This document shows positions 35,361 to 44,207 of a DNA stretch of 64,000 bases, in pieces (within the stretch, counting starts at the first letter, position 1; every line of letters begins with the position of its first letter). Where the stretch lies: assembly GCF_002943105.1 (NCBI RefSeq), contig NZ_PTPZ01000002.1, forward strand, positions 456,179 through 520,178, given 5' to 3'. The notes under the pieces were generated by a model. It was not told the origin of the DNA. It was given only the letters and a program-made list of their open reading frames with translations, and did no database searches. The translations under genes were made by a program, and so were the position numbers. This DNA is from Cloacibacterium normanense (GTDB taxonomy: Bacteria > Bacteroidota > Bacteroidia > Flavobacteriales > Weeksellaceae).

Positions 35361-38219
35361 ATGAATGTAAAATTAAAAGTTTTAACAGTTGGTGCTCTAT
35401 TTTTTATAGGAGGACAAACTGTTATGGCGCAAAAGAAAAAAGATTCTTTAGGAGAAAAAAAGATTGACGAAGTTGTAATATTAGGTTATAACAAAAGTTC
35501 AACTAAACCTAAGGATGTATCTGCGAATACTACGATCACTGCGGATGTATTAGATAGTCGTCCAAATGTTTCGTTTCTCAATTCCATTCAAGGTTCTGCT
35601 CCTGGTGTAACAATTGCATCTAACTCTGGCTCTCCAGGTAGTGCAAGGATTGATGTTATTATTAGAGGTATTTCTTCTATTAATGCAAGTACAGAGCCGT
35701 TAGTAGTAATTGATGGGGTTCCTACTAACGCAAATCAATTTCGAAACTTAAATCCTGAAGACATAGAATCTGTTTCTATTTTGAGGGATGCTGCTGCAAC
35801 ATCTATCTATGGTAACAGAGGCGCAAATGGAGTTTTGGTTGTAAAAACAAAACAAGCCAAATTCGGTTCAGGGTTTAGATTTACTTATTCGGGAACTACA
35901 GGGGTAAGCTTCATGCCAGATAATAGATACAACATTGCGGATGCTAGAGAGTTGCTGACAATTCAAAAGAGAAGAAATGTTTTGTTAGGTAGGACTTTAA
36001 CAGATGCTCAAATTGCAGACTATCCAATAGATACTAATTGGAAAGATGTTTTTTTTAATGCGGACCTTACTCAGCAGCATAATCTTACAATTTCCAGTGG
36101 TGGAGAAAATTTGAGCAATTATACTTCATTAGGTTATTTCCAGCAAGGAGGCTTAGTTCCAAATACAAATTTTCAAAGATTTACTTTGAGAAATAATATT
36201 AATGCAAAGTCTTCTAATAATAAGTTAACTTTTAATGCACAAGTAGGATTAGCTTTTTCTAAAAGAAATCAATTAAATCAAGAAACTAATTCTGGAATTA
36301 ATGGTAACACAGTTCAGAATCCATTATTAGGTTCTTTGATGGCACTTCCTTATTTAGAGGCAAATAGATTCAAGAACCCAGGAGATTTATTTAATACTAT
36401 TGGAACAAATTCTGGAGGCGTAGGTAACTTTGTTTATATTTTAGAAGATGTTTTAAAAACAGGGCATATTCCAAACAGAATTTTTGATACAAATATATTT
36501 ACAAGTACAACTACTACTTACAAAATTACAGACGATCTTTCTTTAACAAATAGATCGGGTATGGATTTTAAGAATACAGATCAATGGAACGCTAGAGCAC
36601 CTTGGTCTTATTTAGCGCAAGTAGTAGCTGCTAGTAATTCTACTCAATATGGTGGTTTTGAAACTATAAGTAATAGTAAAGAGTTTAACTTTAATTCTGT
36701 AACAAGTGCTAACTATTCTAAAACATTTGGAGATCACCAAATAGATTTAGGGGCTTATTTAGAATATACAAAGGTTCATTATCTATTCTCTTCTAGAACC
36801 CAAAATGGGTTAAATCCACTTAACTGGGCTTTAGGTGCGGGTACGGGATATGTCCCTTATAATGCAGCTGATCCAAATAAATATGTTCCTTCTGTATCAG
36901 CTCAAAAAGTTAATGCAGGAGCTTTAGCTTTCTTCGGAACTTTAGATTATGATTATAAATCTAAATATGGTTTTGGTGCGGTTTTGAGAAGAGATGCAAG
37001 TTATAGATTTGCAGAGAATAATAAATGGGCAACATTCTGGTCAGTAGCTGGTAGATGGAATATAGATAAAGAAAATTTCATGGAAGGTTCTGTTTTTAAT
37101 TTATTAAAACTAAGAGCCTCTTATGGTACTCAAGGAAATGCTAACGTAGTTGCACCTGCAGCTGGTTCAAATGCTATGCTATTAGGAACCCAAATTGTTA
37201 GAGATCTTAATACTGTTAATAATGGGTATGATAATAATGTAGGATATGCTGTTTCAAGTATTGGAAACCTTTCACTTCAGTGGGAAGAGGTAACACAGGC
37301 AAATATTGGTCTTGATTTTAAAGTTTTTTCTAATAAATTAGAAGGTAACGTAGATGTGTATAGAAAGCAAACAGATAAGCTTTATAACGACATTAAATCT
37401 TCTGCAATTACAAGTTTCTATGATTATAGAGGTAATTTAGGAGGATTGAAAAATGAAGGTGTAGAAGTTGCTCTAAGATATAACATAGCAAATACAAAAG
37501 ATTTAAGATTTAGTTTATTTGTAAATGGGGCTTATAATAAAAATACCCTTACTGACTTAGCTGTTCCAGTATTAACTGGGTCATTGATTAATGAAGTTGG
37601 AGGTACTCTTAACCAATGGAATTTAGTGAGATATGTAGGTGTAAATCCGGCAAATGGTAATGAACAATTCTTAGATGCAAATGGAAACCTTACTGAAAAT
37701 CCAGTTGATGCGGATAGAGTTAAAACGGGTAAAAACTATTTCCCTAAATATACAGGAGGATTTGGATTAAATTCTGAATATAAAGGATTTTTCTTAGATG
37801 CGATTTTCGCATTCCAAGCTGATTTATGGAGAATTGATAACCAGATGATTTGGGCGTATAATCCATCATATATGGCATCTGGCTTTAATGTTTCTGCAGA
37901 TTTATTAAATGCATGGACTCCTACTAACACTATTACAGATATTCCATCATTGACTGCTCCTTTAAGATCTTCTACATCAGATAGATTTTTATATGATGCC
38001 TCTTTCCTAAGATTTAAAACTCTTTCTTTTGGATATTCTGTACCTAAAGAATTATTAAAAGGGAATTTTGTTAAATCACTTAAAGTGTATGTTCAAGGAG
38101 AAAATCTTGCAGTTTGGACTAAATGGAAAGGATTCGATCCCGAAGGTTTAGGTACTTTCCCTTTGAGTGTTTATCCTAACCCTAGGACAGTATCTATAGG
38201 AACAAATATTGAATTCTAA
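35361..38219 (+). CDS. SusC/RagA-type TonB-linked outer membrane protein
   Basis: A 952-residue outer-membrane transporter with signal peptide (residues 1-24, cleavage near VMAQ). The plug domain contains the SusC signature: IQGSAPGVTIASNSGSPGS near residue 84, VIDGVPTN near 115 and the SILRDAAATSIYGNRGANG stretch near 138. The N-terminal carboxypeptidase-like domain usual in SusC proteins is absent. It works with the lipoprotein encoded 14 bases downstream to import an oligosaccharide, peptide or similar ligand through TonB energy. No glycosidase, sulfatase or regulator is adjacent, so the ligand is unknown. The ATG at 35361 was chosen because it starts the signal peptide. Confidence 0.95.
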   Translation: MNVKLKVLTVGALFFIGGQTVMAQKKKDSLGEKKIDEVVILGYNKSSTKPKDVSANTTITADVLDSRPNVSFLNSIQGSAPGVTIASNSGSPGSARIDVIIRGISSINASTEPLVVIDGVPTNANQFRNLNPEDIESVSILRDAAATSIYGNRGANGVLVVKTKQAKFGSGFRFTYSGTTGVSFMPDNRYNIADARELLTIQKRRNVLLGRTLTDAQIADYPIDTNWKDVFFNADLTQQHNLTISSGGENLSNYTSLGYFQQGGLVPNTNFQRFTLRNNINAKSSNNKLTFNAQVGLAFSKRNQLNQETNSGINGNTVQNPLLGSLMALPYLEANRFKNPGDLFNTIGTNSGGVGNFVYILEDVLKTGHIPNRIFDTNIFTSTTTTYKITDDLSLTNRSGMDFKNTDQWNARAPWSYLAQVVAASNSTQYGGFETISNSKEFNFNSVTSANYSKTFGDHQIDLGAYLEYTKVHYLFSSRTQNGLNPLNWALGAGTGYVPYNAADPNKYVPSVSAQKVNAGALAFFGTLDYDYKSKYGFGAVLRRDASYRFAENNKWATFWSVAGRWNIDKENFMEGSVFNLLKLRASYGTQGNANVVAPAAGSNAMLLGTQIVRDLNTVNNGYDNNVGYAVSSIGNLSLQWEEVTQANIGLDFKVFSNKLEGNVDVYRKQTDKLYNDIKSSAITSFYDYRGNLGGLKNEGVEVALRYNIANTKDLRFSLFVNGAYNKNTLTDLAVPVLTGSLINEVGGTLNQWNLVRYVGVNPANGNEQFLDANGNLTENPVDADRVKTGKNYFPKYTGGFGLNSEYKGFFLDAIFAFQADLWRIDNQMIWAYNPSYMASGFNVSADLLNAWTPTNTITDIPSLTAPLRSSTSDRFLYDASFLRFKTLSFGYSVPKELLKGNFVKSLKVYVQGENLAVWTKWKGFDPEGLGTFPLSVYPNPRTVSIGTNIEF

Positions 38220-38233
38220 TTAACTTTTAAATT

Positions 38234-39784
38234 ATGAAAAATATAATCAAAATATCATTAATTTCTTTGATAACATTATCTTTTTTTAACTCATGTAGAG
38301 ACGCAATTGATATAGTACAAGATGGAGAAATTAATAATCAACAAACTTTCAAAAGTGTTACTGATTTGCAAAAATATTTGTTCGGTGATGTTTATACAAC
38401 TATGAGTAATACAGGACCAGTTACAGTTTCTGCTTTCCTTACAGACGAAACTGGTTTGGGATCGGCGAATTCTACTTTAACACCAGGGATGCATCAGTTT
38501 TTCTTAGATCCTTCGGATGCTACGTCTAGTAGCTTATGGCTGTCTAATTATGCAACTATTAATAGAGTAAACAGATTATTAGCTGCAGCTGAACTTATTA
38601 CGCCAGCAACAAGTGCAGAACAAATTACATATAATTCTGTAATTGCCCAAGCTAGAGTTATTAGAGCTTTTGCCTATTTTACTTTAGAAACTTATTTCTC
38701 TACTGATTTGAAAAATGATGACGCATTAGGCGTTATATTAACTACAAAGGTACCAGTCAATGATGAAAAATTACCTAGAGTAAAAAACTCTGAAATTTTT
38801 GCTTTAATTGATAGTGATTTAAGTTTTGCTGATACTAACTTAGTAGATAATACTAATTATTTTTATATTTCAAAAAATTTCATTAATGCATTTAAAGCAA
38901 GATATTACCTTTACAGAGGAAAACATGCACTTGCAAAGCAATTCGCTACTAAAGTAATTAATGAGTCTGGATTAAGCTTAGTAGGTGTTAATACTTTACC
39001 AACCTCTACACCAGGATCTTCTGCATGGCATGCCAGCTTGAATTCTTATGCATCTACAAGCGCTATTGCAAAAATGTATAATGATAAAGAAAGAGGAGAA
39101 ATTATTTTTGCTTTAAGTAGACCAACTTCAGGTTCATGGACTAACATTGGAACTATTTTTAATACCAATAATTCAACTCTGGGAGGTAGTCCTCTTTATG
39201 ATATGGGAAGAAACTTATTTAATATTTTAGATTCAACCCCTGGAGATATTAGAAGATATATATATGTAGATCCTACATCTAAAATTGACGCTAATTATGC
39301 TACAAATCCTGACTATAAAAATTCAGATGTTTTGGTTATTGATAAATATCCAGGTAAATATCAAGGAACTAACCCATTAAGAAATGATGAAAAAGTTTTC
39401 AGACTCTCTGAAATGTACTTAATTCTTGCAGAATGTGCTGTAGTTGAAAATGACTTTGTAACAGCAGCAGGATACATTAAGCAGATTAGAGACAAGAGAA
39501 ATTATTTAGGTCCTGTGACTTTGCCTACATATACTTCTGCTGCTCAGGCATATTCTGATATATTGCTTGAGAGAAGAGTAGAGTTAGCTTTTGAAGGTCA
39601 TAGATATATTGATTTAAAGAGATTAGGAGCTTTGGCCAATAAATCTATTGATAGACATCCTACGGATGATGTATCTACTGTACCTACAACTTTACCAGTT
39701 ACTGATTACAGGTTTACACTACCAATTCCTAGAAATGAGGTACAAGGTAATCCAACTATTACTCAAAATCCTGGTTATAAATAA
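38234..39784 (+). CDS. SusD/RagB-type nutrient-binding lipoprotein
   Basis: A 516-residue lipoprotein with lipobox FFNSC (Cys21). The family's helical tetratricopeptide-like repeats and the C-terminal SusD region are visible, with RLSEMYLILAECAV near residue 387 and LLERRVELAFEGHRYIDLKR near 437. It sits on the outer membrane surface over the SusC barrel and captures ligand. It is cotranscribed with the upstream susC-like gene and closed by a bidirectional terminator. Confidence 0.95.
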   Translation: MKNIIKISLISLITLSFFNSCRDAIDIVQDGEINNQQTFKSVTDLQKYLFGDVYTTMSNTGPVTVSAFLTDETGLGSANSTLTPGMHQFFLDPSDATSSSLWLSNYATINRVNRLLAAAELITPATSAEQITYNSVIAQARVIRAFAYFTLETYFSTDLKNDDALGVILTTKVPVNDEKLPRVKNSEIFALIDSDLSFADTNLVDNTNYFYISKNFINAFKARYYLYRGKHALAKQFATKVINESGLSLVGVNTLPTSTPGSSAWHASLNSYASTSAIAKMYNDKERGEIIFALSRPTSGSWTNIGTIFNTNNSTLGGSPLYDMGRNLFNILDSTPGDIRRYIYVDPTSKIDANYATNPDYKNSDVLVIDKYPGKYQGTNPLRNDEKVFRLSEMYLILAECAVVENDFVTAAGYIKQIRDKRNYLGPVTLPTYTSAAQAYSDILLERRVELAFEGHRYIDLKRLGALANKSIDRHPTDDVSTVPTTLPVTDYRFTLPIPRNEVQGNPTITQNPGYK

Positions 39785-39797
39785 TTAATAAATAAAA

Positions 39798-39825
39798 AAA
39801 ACCACTAGAGAAATCTAGTGGTTTT
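39798..39825. terminator. Bidirectional terminator after susD-like gene
   Basis: AAAACCACTAGA (39798-39809) and TCTAGTGGTTTT (39814-39825) are perfect inverted copies with a 4-base loop, between two convergent genes. The T- and A-runs at both ends make it work in both directions. Confidence 0.85.
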
Positions 39826-39827
39826 TT

Positions 39828-40490
39828 TTATTTATTAATTAAATTTATTAGTTTTATTAAATCTTGATCTTTTTTAATACTTAGTTTTTCTTTTTTTAAT
39901 ATTTCTTTGATATTATATCCTTTTTTTTCTAAATCTCCTTCTATTTTTTTTAATTTATTGGATGCAATTAAATTATTTTCTATAAAAAAGTAATAAATTG
40001 GCTCATCTTCAATATATCTAGAATTTCTATCCAGATCATAAGAATTTTGTGAAGTTCTCCCTTTCTCTAAGCGTATTTTCAGTTTTTTAAGTAATTGTCT
40101 TCCATTATTATTAAAAAGTTCGAGGTAATAACCATTATTACCATTTATTTCCTTTAAAACGAGGATGGTATTATAATTAATAAATCTTATCTTAGATAGG
40201 TCTGGTGTTTTATTAAGGGCTAGAAGTTGACCATTTTTTACAAATTCGACTTCATCACTGAAAATGTTGTATTTTATATTGATTTCATCTTTGTAATCTC
40301 CTATTTTAGATAAATTATACTCATTAAATAAATAAGGTGAACCCTCTATTTTAACTTCGTTTTTTTTGTCAACTAGATTATTTTGATTAATAACTCTACT
40401 GTAATTAGCGTCATTACTTATAATGCCTAGAGCATCTGTTTGTGAAAAAGCCGTATTTGCTATAAATAGCATAAAAAATGTTATTTTCAT
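39828..40490 (-). CDS. Secreted protein of unknown function, flavobacterial family
   Basis: A 220-residue protein starting with a signal peptide (MKITFFMLFIANTAFSQ, cleavage near residue 17), then a motif DALGIIS found at the mature N-terminus of similar flavobacterial secreted proteins, and a stretch with many asparagine, tyrosine and lysine residues that may form beta-strands. The C-terminal third is lysine-rich and probably helical. No known domain was recognised. The ATG at 40490 is preferred over an upstream codon at 40511, since it starts the signal peptide. It is convergent with the susD-like gene, and its DNA is more AT-rich than its neighbours. Confidence 0.6.
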   Translation of the reverse strand: MKITFFMLFIANTAFSQTDALGIISNDANYSRVINQNNLVDKKNEVKIEGSPYLFNEYNLSKIGDYKDEINIKYNIFSDEVEFVKNGQLLALNKTPDLSKIRFINYNTILVLKEINGNNGYYLELFNNNGRQLLKKLKIRLEKGRTSQNSYDLDRNSRYIEDEPIYYFFIENNLIASNKLKKIEGDLEKKGYNIKEILKKEKLSIKKDQDLIKLINLINK

Positions 40491-40647
40491 ATTAATTTTT
40501 TTTATTACCATTACAAATGTAAATTCTATTTATTAATAATAAAAAAAAAATAAAGATTATTTCAAAAATAAATTATTTTAAAAGAGTTAATTTGTAGAGA
40601 CTAAAATTTGAAAATAAAATCGGGTAACTTTATTCTTTTAATTTCCT

Positions 40648-40655
40648 TACTTTTG
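40648..40655 (+). promoter_or_regulatory. -7 element of the putative porin gene
   Basis: TACTTTTG matches TAnnTTTG and lies 17 bases upstream of the ATG at 40673. No clear TTTG box at the right spacing was found. Confidence 0.4.
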
Positions 40656-40672
40656 TACTTCAAAATATTAAA

Positions 40673-42592
40673 ATGAAATACATCTTATTCATCATATTTT
40701 TTGCAGTACATTTTTTTGGAGCGCAAATTGTCAATAAAACAGATAGCAATGTCCCTACGGATACATTGATTGTTGACAAAGGAAGAAAAGATTCTTTGAA
40801 AATCTTTAAACCAACCATAAATGACTACCAGCATTATACTCAGTTTTCTGAAAAGAAAATTTTTGATACAGTTTTTACTATTGACAAATCTTATCAATTT
40901 ACACAATACAATAACCAAGACAATTTCGGTAAAATCCAATTTGCCAACATTGGTTCTGGATTTCAAGATTTAATGTTTCATGTCAATAAAGAACAAAACT
41001 TAGCGTTATTACCTACTCGAAAGTCACATTTTATTCTAGGAATTGATGATGTTAAATATTATGATGTAAAAACGCCTACCACATCTTTCATCTACCATAA
41101 TGCGATGAAACAAGGAGCAGCCTTGAAAACTACTTATACTCAAAACGTAGGAAAAAATTTCAACGTAGCTTTAGAATATATGGGATTACGTTCTCAAGGT
41201 GTTTACCAAAGAGAATTAGCAGCTTCTAATAATTTCGTTTTATCTTCTCGTTTTAATTCTAAGAACAATCGTTATCGATTTTTCACACATTACATTCACC
41301 AGAATGTAAACAACGAAGAAAATGGTGGAATAGAAGATTTAAGTCTCTTCTTGGGAGATGACACTCGTTTTAATAACAGGCAAAACCTTGCGGTAAATCT
41401 TACCTCTACAGATTCTAGATTTTCGTACAGAAGATATTATTTCTCTCAGGAATTTCAGTTTGTCAATTCAGAGAAATATCCTTTTAAAGTAAGACATACT
41501 ATTTTCCATCAAGCCAATAAATATTGGTACAAGCAACAAGGTTCTGAGTCGTTTTATAATTCAGATGTTGTAGAAGATTATGGAATGTCTGCTTACAAAT
41601 TTTCTAAAAATCTAAGCAATACATTTACCTTGCTTTTTGATAAACCTACTTTCAAATTAGAAGCAGGAGTTCGTCACCAAATGATTAATTTAGGAACGGA
41701 CAAAGAACTTCCAGCCATTGTTGGTGTTAGTATTCCTTTAGATAATAAAGAAAACAGATTTGGAGCAGTAGGGAATTTAGAAATCAAATTATGGGACAAG
41801 GTGGATTTAAAATCTAATCTAGAATATTCTAACGGAAGTACTTTTGGCAACTTCCTTCGTTCAGAAAACAATTTGAAGTTAGAACCTATTAAAGATTATA
41901 TTTTAGATGCTCATGTAAATTTACAAACCTCTAAACCGAGTTTCAACTATTTAATCAATCCATCTTTTTACCAAAATTTCAATTATAATTTCTTAGACGC
42001 TAAAAACGAAAGCACTTTAGAAATCGGAGGTAAAGTCAATCTGAATTGGTTCCAAAGTTCAGTTTTTGCCAATTATTTTAGAATAGAAAATTACACCTAT
42101 ATCGGTGCTGATTATCAACCAAAGCAAAGCGAGTCATCACTCAATATTTCTCAAATCGGTGGCGAAGCTACTTTTTCTTATTGGAAGCTTAATTTCAACA
42201 CCAAATTGCTTTTCCAATCTGCTTTGTCTGAGAAAAATCTTTACCCAATGCCTAGTTTTATCGGGAGATTAAATGCTTATTACCAAGCAAAAGCGTTCAA
42301 AGATGCTGCAGAAATTCAAACCGGAATAAAAGTGTATTATTTCTCGAAATTTAATTCCAGAGAATATTTCCCAGTACTCAATGAATTTGCAGTTTCTGCA
42401 AATACGGCTTCTATTGGTGGTCAACCGATTGCAGATGCTTATTTTAACATGAAGGTAAAAAGAATGCTTATTTATGCAGAAGCGCAGCATGTAAACACTA
42501 CTTTCATGAAAAACAAATCATTCGCTGCTCCCAATTATCCTATTTATGATTTTCGATTGAATTTAGGAATTGTTTGGTATTTATTTCACTAA
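40673..42592 (+). CDS. Putative beta-barrel porin
   Basis: A 639-residue protein with a signal peptide (residues 1-17) and a long run of alternating amphipathic strands typical of an outer-membrane barrel. It ends with NLGIVWYLFH, aromatic at the end as in barrel proteins. It corresponds to the flavobacterial putative porin family whose transport specificity is unknown. The gene is followed by bshC after only 9 bases, so the two may be transcribed together. Confidence 0.8.
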   Translation: MKYILFIIFFAVHFFGAQIVNKTDSNVPTDTLIVDKGRKDSLKIFKPTINDYQHYTQFSEKKIFDTVFTIDKSYQFTQYNNQDNFGKIQFANIGSGFQDLMFHVNKEQNLALLPTRKSHFILGIDDVKYYDVKTPTTSFIYHNAMKQGAALKTTYTQNVGKNFNVALEYMGLRSQGVYQRELAASNNFVLSSRFNSKNNRYRFFTHYIHQNVNNEENGGIEDLSLFLGDDTRFNNRQNLAVNLTSTDSRFSYRRYYFSQEFQFVNSEKYPFKVRHTIFHQANKYWYKQQGSESFYNSDVVEDYGMSAYKFSKNLSNTFTLLFDKPTFKLEAGVRHQMINLGTDKELPAIVGVSIPLDNKENRFGAVGNLEIKLWDKVDLKSNLEYSNGSTFGNFLRSENNLKLEPIKDYILDAHVNLQTSKPSFNYLINPSFYQNFNYNFLDAKNESTLEIGGKVNLNWFQSSVFANYFRIENYTYIGADYQPKQSESSLNISQIGGEATFSYWKLNFNTKLLFQSALSEKNLYPMPSFIGRLNAYYQAKAFKDAAEIQTGIKVYYFSKFNSREYFPVLNEFAVSANTASIGGQPIADAYFNMKVKRMLIYAEAQHVNTTFMKNKSFAAPNYPIYDFRLNLGIVWYLFH

Positions 42593-42601
42593 ATTTGCTT
42601 C

Positions 42602-44170
42602 ATGCCGAAGTTTAAATTTCCGTTTCAAGATTTAGAAACCATTCCGAAATTAATCAAGGACTTTCTTCAACAAGAGATTCCGCAGTTTTCTGCATATCAG
42701 TTTACCTTAGAAAACGCACTGTTACAAGCAGAAAAAAAAATAAAAAATTATACATTAGAGCAAAGAAAAATATTGGTAGAAGTTCTTAGAGCGCAGCATC
42801 AGCATTGGGATTTAAGTACTAAGCAATTGCAGAATTTAGATTTGCTCTTATCTGAAAATACTTTTACTGTAACCACAGGTCATCAACTGAATTTGTTTAC
42901 TGGGCCAGTTTTTTTTGTTTACAAAATTTTACAAACCATAAAAACAGCTGATTTTTTAACTCAAAATTCAGATAAAAATTTTGTTCCTATCTTTTGGTTG
43001 GCAACAGAAGACCACGATTTTGAGGAGATTAATCATTTCAAAACTGCAAATGGATTTTATCAAGTCAAAGGAAGTTCTGGTGGTGCAGTTGGCAGAATTA
43101 TTATAGAAGACAATAGTTTTTTAGAAGAATTCGAAAAAGAGTTTAAAGATGATGTTTTCGGAACGCAGCTTATTCTTCTTGCCAAAAAAGCTTATCAAAA
43201 AGGAAGAACTTTTACCGAAGCTACTCAGATTTTGGTTCAAGAAATTTTTGCGGAATTTGGACTTTTAATGATAGATGGAGACGATGTTTTGCTCAAAAAT
43301 CAAATGCAAAATATCTTCAAAGAAGAATTGGTGAACCAAACGACACATCATTTTTCTCAAGAAAATGTAAAATTCCTAACCGAGAAATACGGAAAAGTAC
43401 AAGTAAACCCTAGAGAAATTAACCTTTTCTACTTGTCTGATACCAGAAATAGAATAGAATTTGATGGAGAACAATTTCAGATTGTAGATAAAAATCTCAC
43501 GTTTACTTTAGAAGAATTGGCAGAAGATTGGTCTAAAATCTCGCCAAATGCTTTGTTAAGGCCTGTTTTTCAAGAAAAAGTTTTGCCCAATATTGCTTAC
43601 ATTGGTGGAAATGCAGAAATCATGTATTGGTTAGAAATGCCAAAGGTTTTTGAAAAATTTGGGGTAGAATTTCCTCTTTTGGTTCCGAGAAACTCTATGT
43701 TGTTCCTAAGAAAGAAAACTTTAGATAAAATAGAAAAATCTGGAGTAGCCTTACAAGACTTTTTGGGGGATTTTCAGAAATTCTTAAATCAAAAATTGCT
43801 GAAAGAATCAGAATTGAATGCTGATTTAGAAAGCCGAGAGCAATTACTAAAAGAAAATTTTGAAATTTTAAAAAATAAAGCTTCACTTACCGCTGTTACC
43901 TTTAAGAATATGGTAGAAGCAGAAGAAACGAGACAATTGAAGTCTTATCAGAAATTTAAGAAAAGATTGTTACGTGCAGAAAAAATTCTTCACGCAGATA
44001 AAATAGATTATCTTCAGCGTTTGTATTCAGAAATTCACCCTGCTAATAATTGGCAAGAAAGAAGCCTCAATTTCAGTGTCTTTTTCGCAGAAAATGGCGA
44101 AAAATGGCTCGAAAATTGTTACCAAGAAATGGAGGTTTTAAATTCTGTCTTAATTGTTAGCGAATTTTAG
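42602..44170 (+). CDS. bshC: Bacillithiol biosynthesis cysteine-adding enzyme BshC
   Basis: A 522-residue enzyme expected to add cysteine to glucosaminyl-malate, the last step in making bacillithiol, the low-molecular-weight thiol of Bacillota and many Bacteroidota. Typical stretches are VTTGHQLNLFTGPVFFVYKI near residue 96, PIFWLATEDHDFEEINH near 129 and GGNAEIMYWLEMP near 334, with the long C-terminal coiled-coil. bshA and bshB are not in the window. It is probably cotranscribed with the porin gene upstream. Confidence 0.93.
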   Translation: MPKFKFPFQDLETIPKLIKDFLQQEIPQFSAYQFTLENALLQAEKKIKNYTLEQRKILVEVLRAQHQHWDLSTKQLQNLDLLLSENTFTVTTGHQLNLFTGPVFFVYKILQTIKTADFLTQNSDKNFVPIFWLATEDHDFEEINHFKTANGFYQVKGSSGGAVGRIIIEDNSFLEEFEKEFKDDVFGTQLILLAKKAYQKGRTFTEATQILVQEIFAEFGLLMIDGDDVLLKNQMQNIFKEELVNQTTHHFSQENVKFLTEKYGKVQVNPREINLFYLSDTRNRIEFDGEQFQIVDKNLTFTLEELAEDWSKISPNALLRPVFQEKVLPNIAYIGGNAEIMYWLEMPKVFEKFGVEFPLLVPRNSMLFLRKKTLDKIEKSGVALQDFLGDFQKFLNQKLLKESELNADLESREQLLKENFEILKNKASLTAVTFKNMVEAEETRQLKSYQKFKKRLLRAEKILHADKIDYLQRLYSEIHPANNWQERSLNFSVFFAENGEKWLENCYQEMEVLNSVLIVSEF

Positions 44171-44182
44171 CCCGAAAAACAT

Positions 44183-44190
44183 TAATTTTG
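44183..44190 (+). promoter_or_regulatory. -7 element of the LysM/binding-protein gene
   Basis: TAATTTTG matches TAnnTTTG and lies 17 bases before the ATG at 44208. No well-placed TTTG box was found. Confidence 0.4.
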
Positions 44191-44207
44191 TAACTTAAAT
44201 AACGAGG

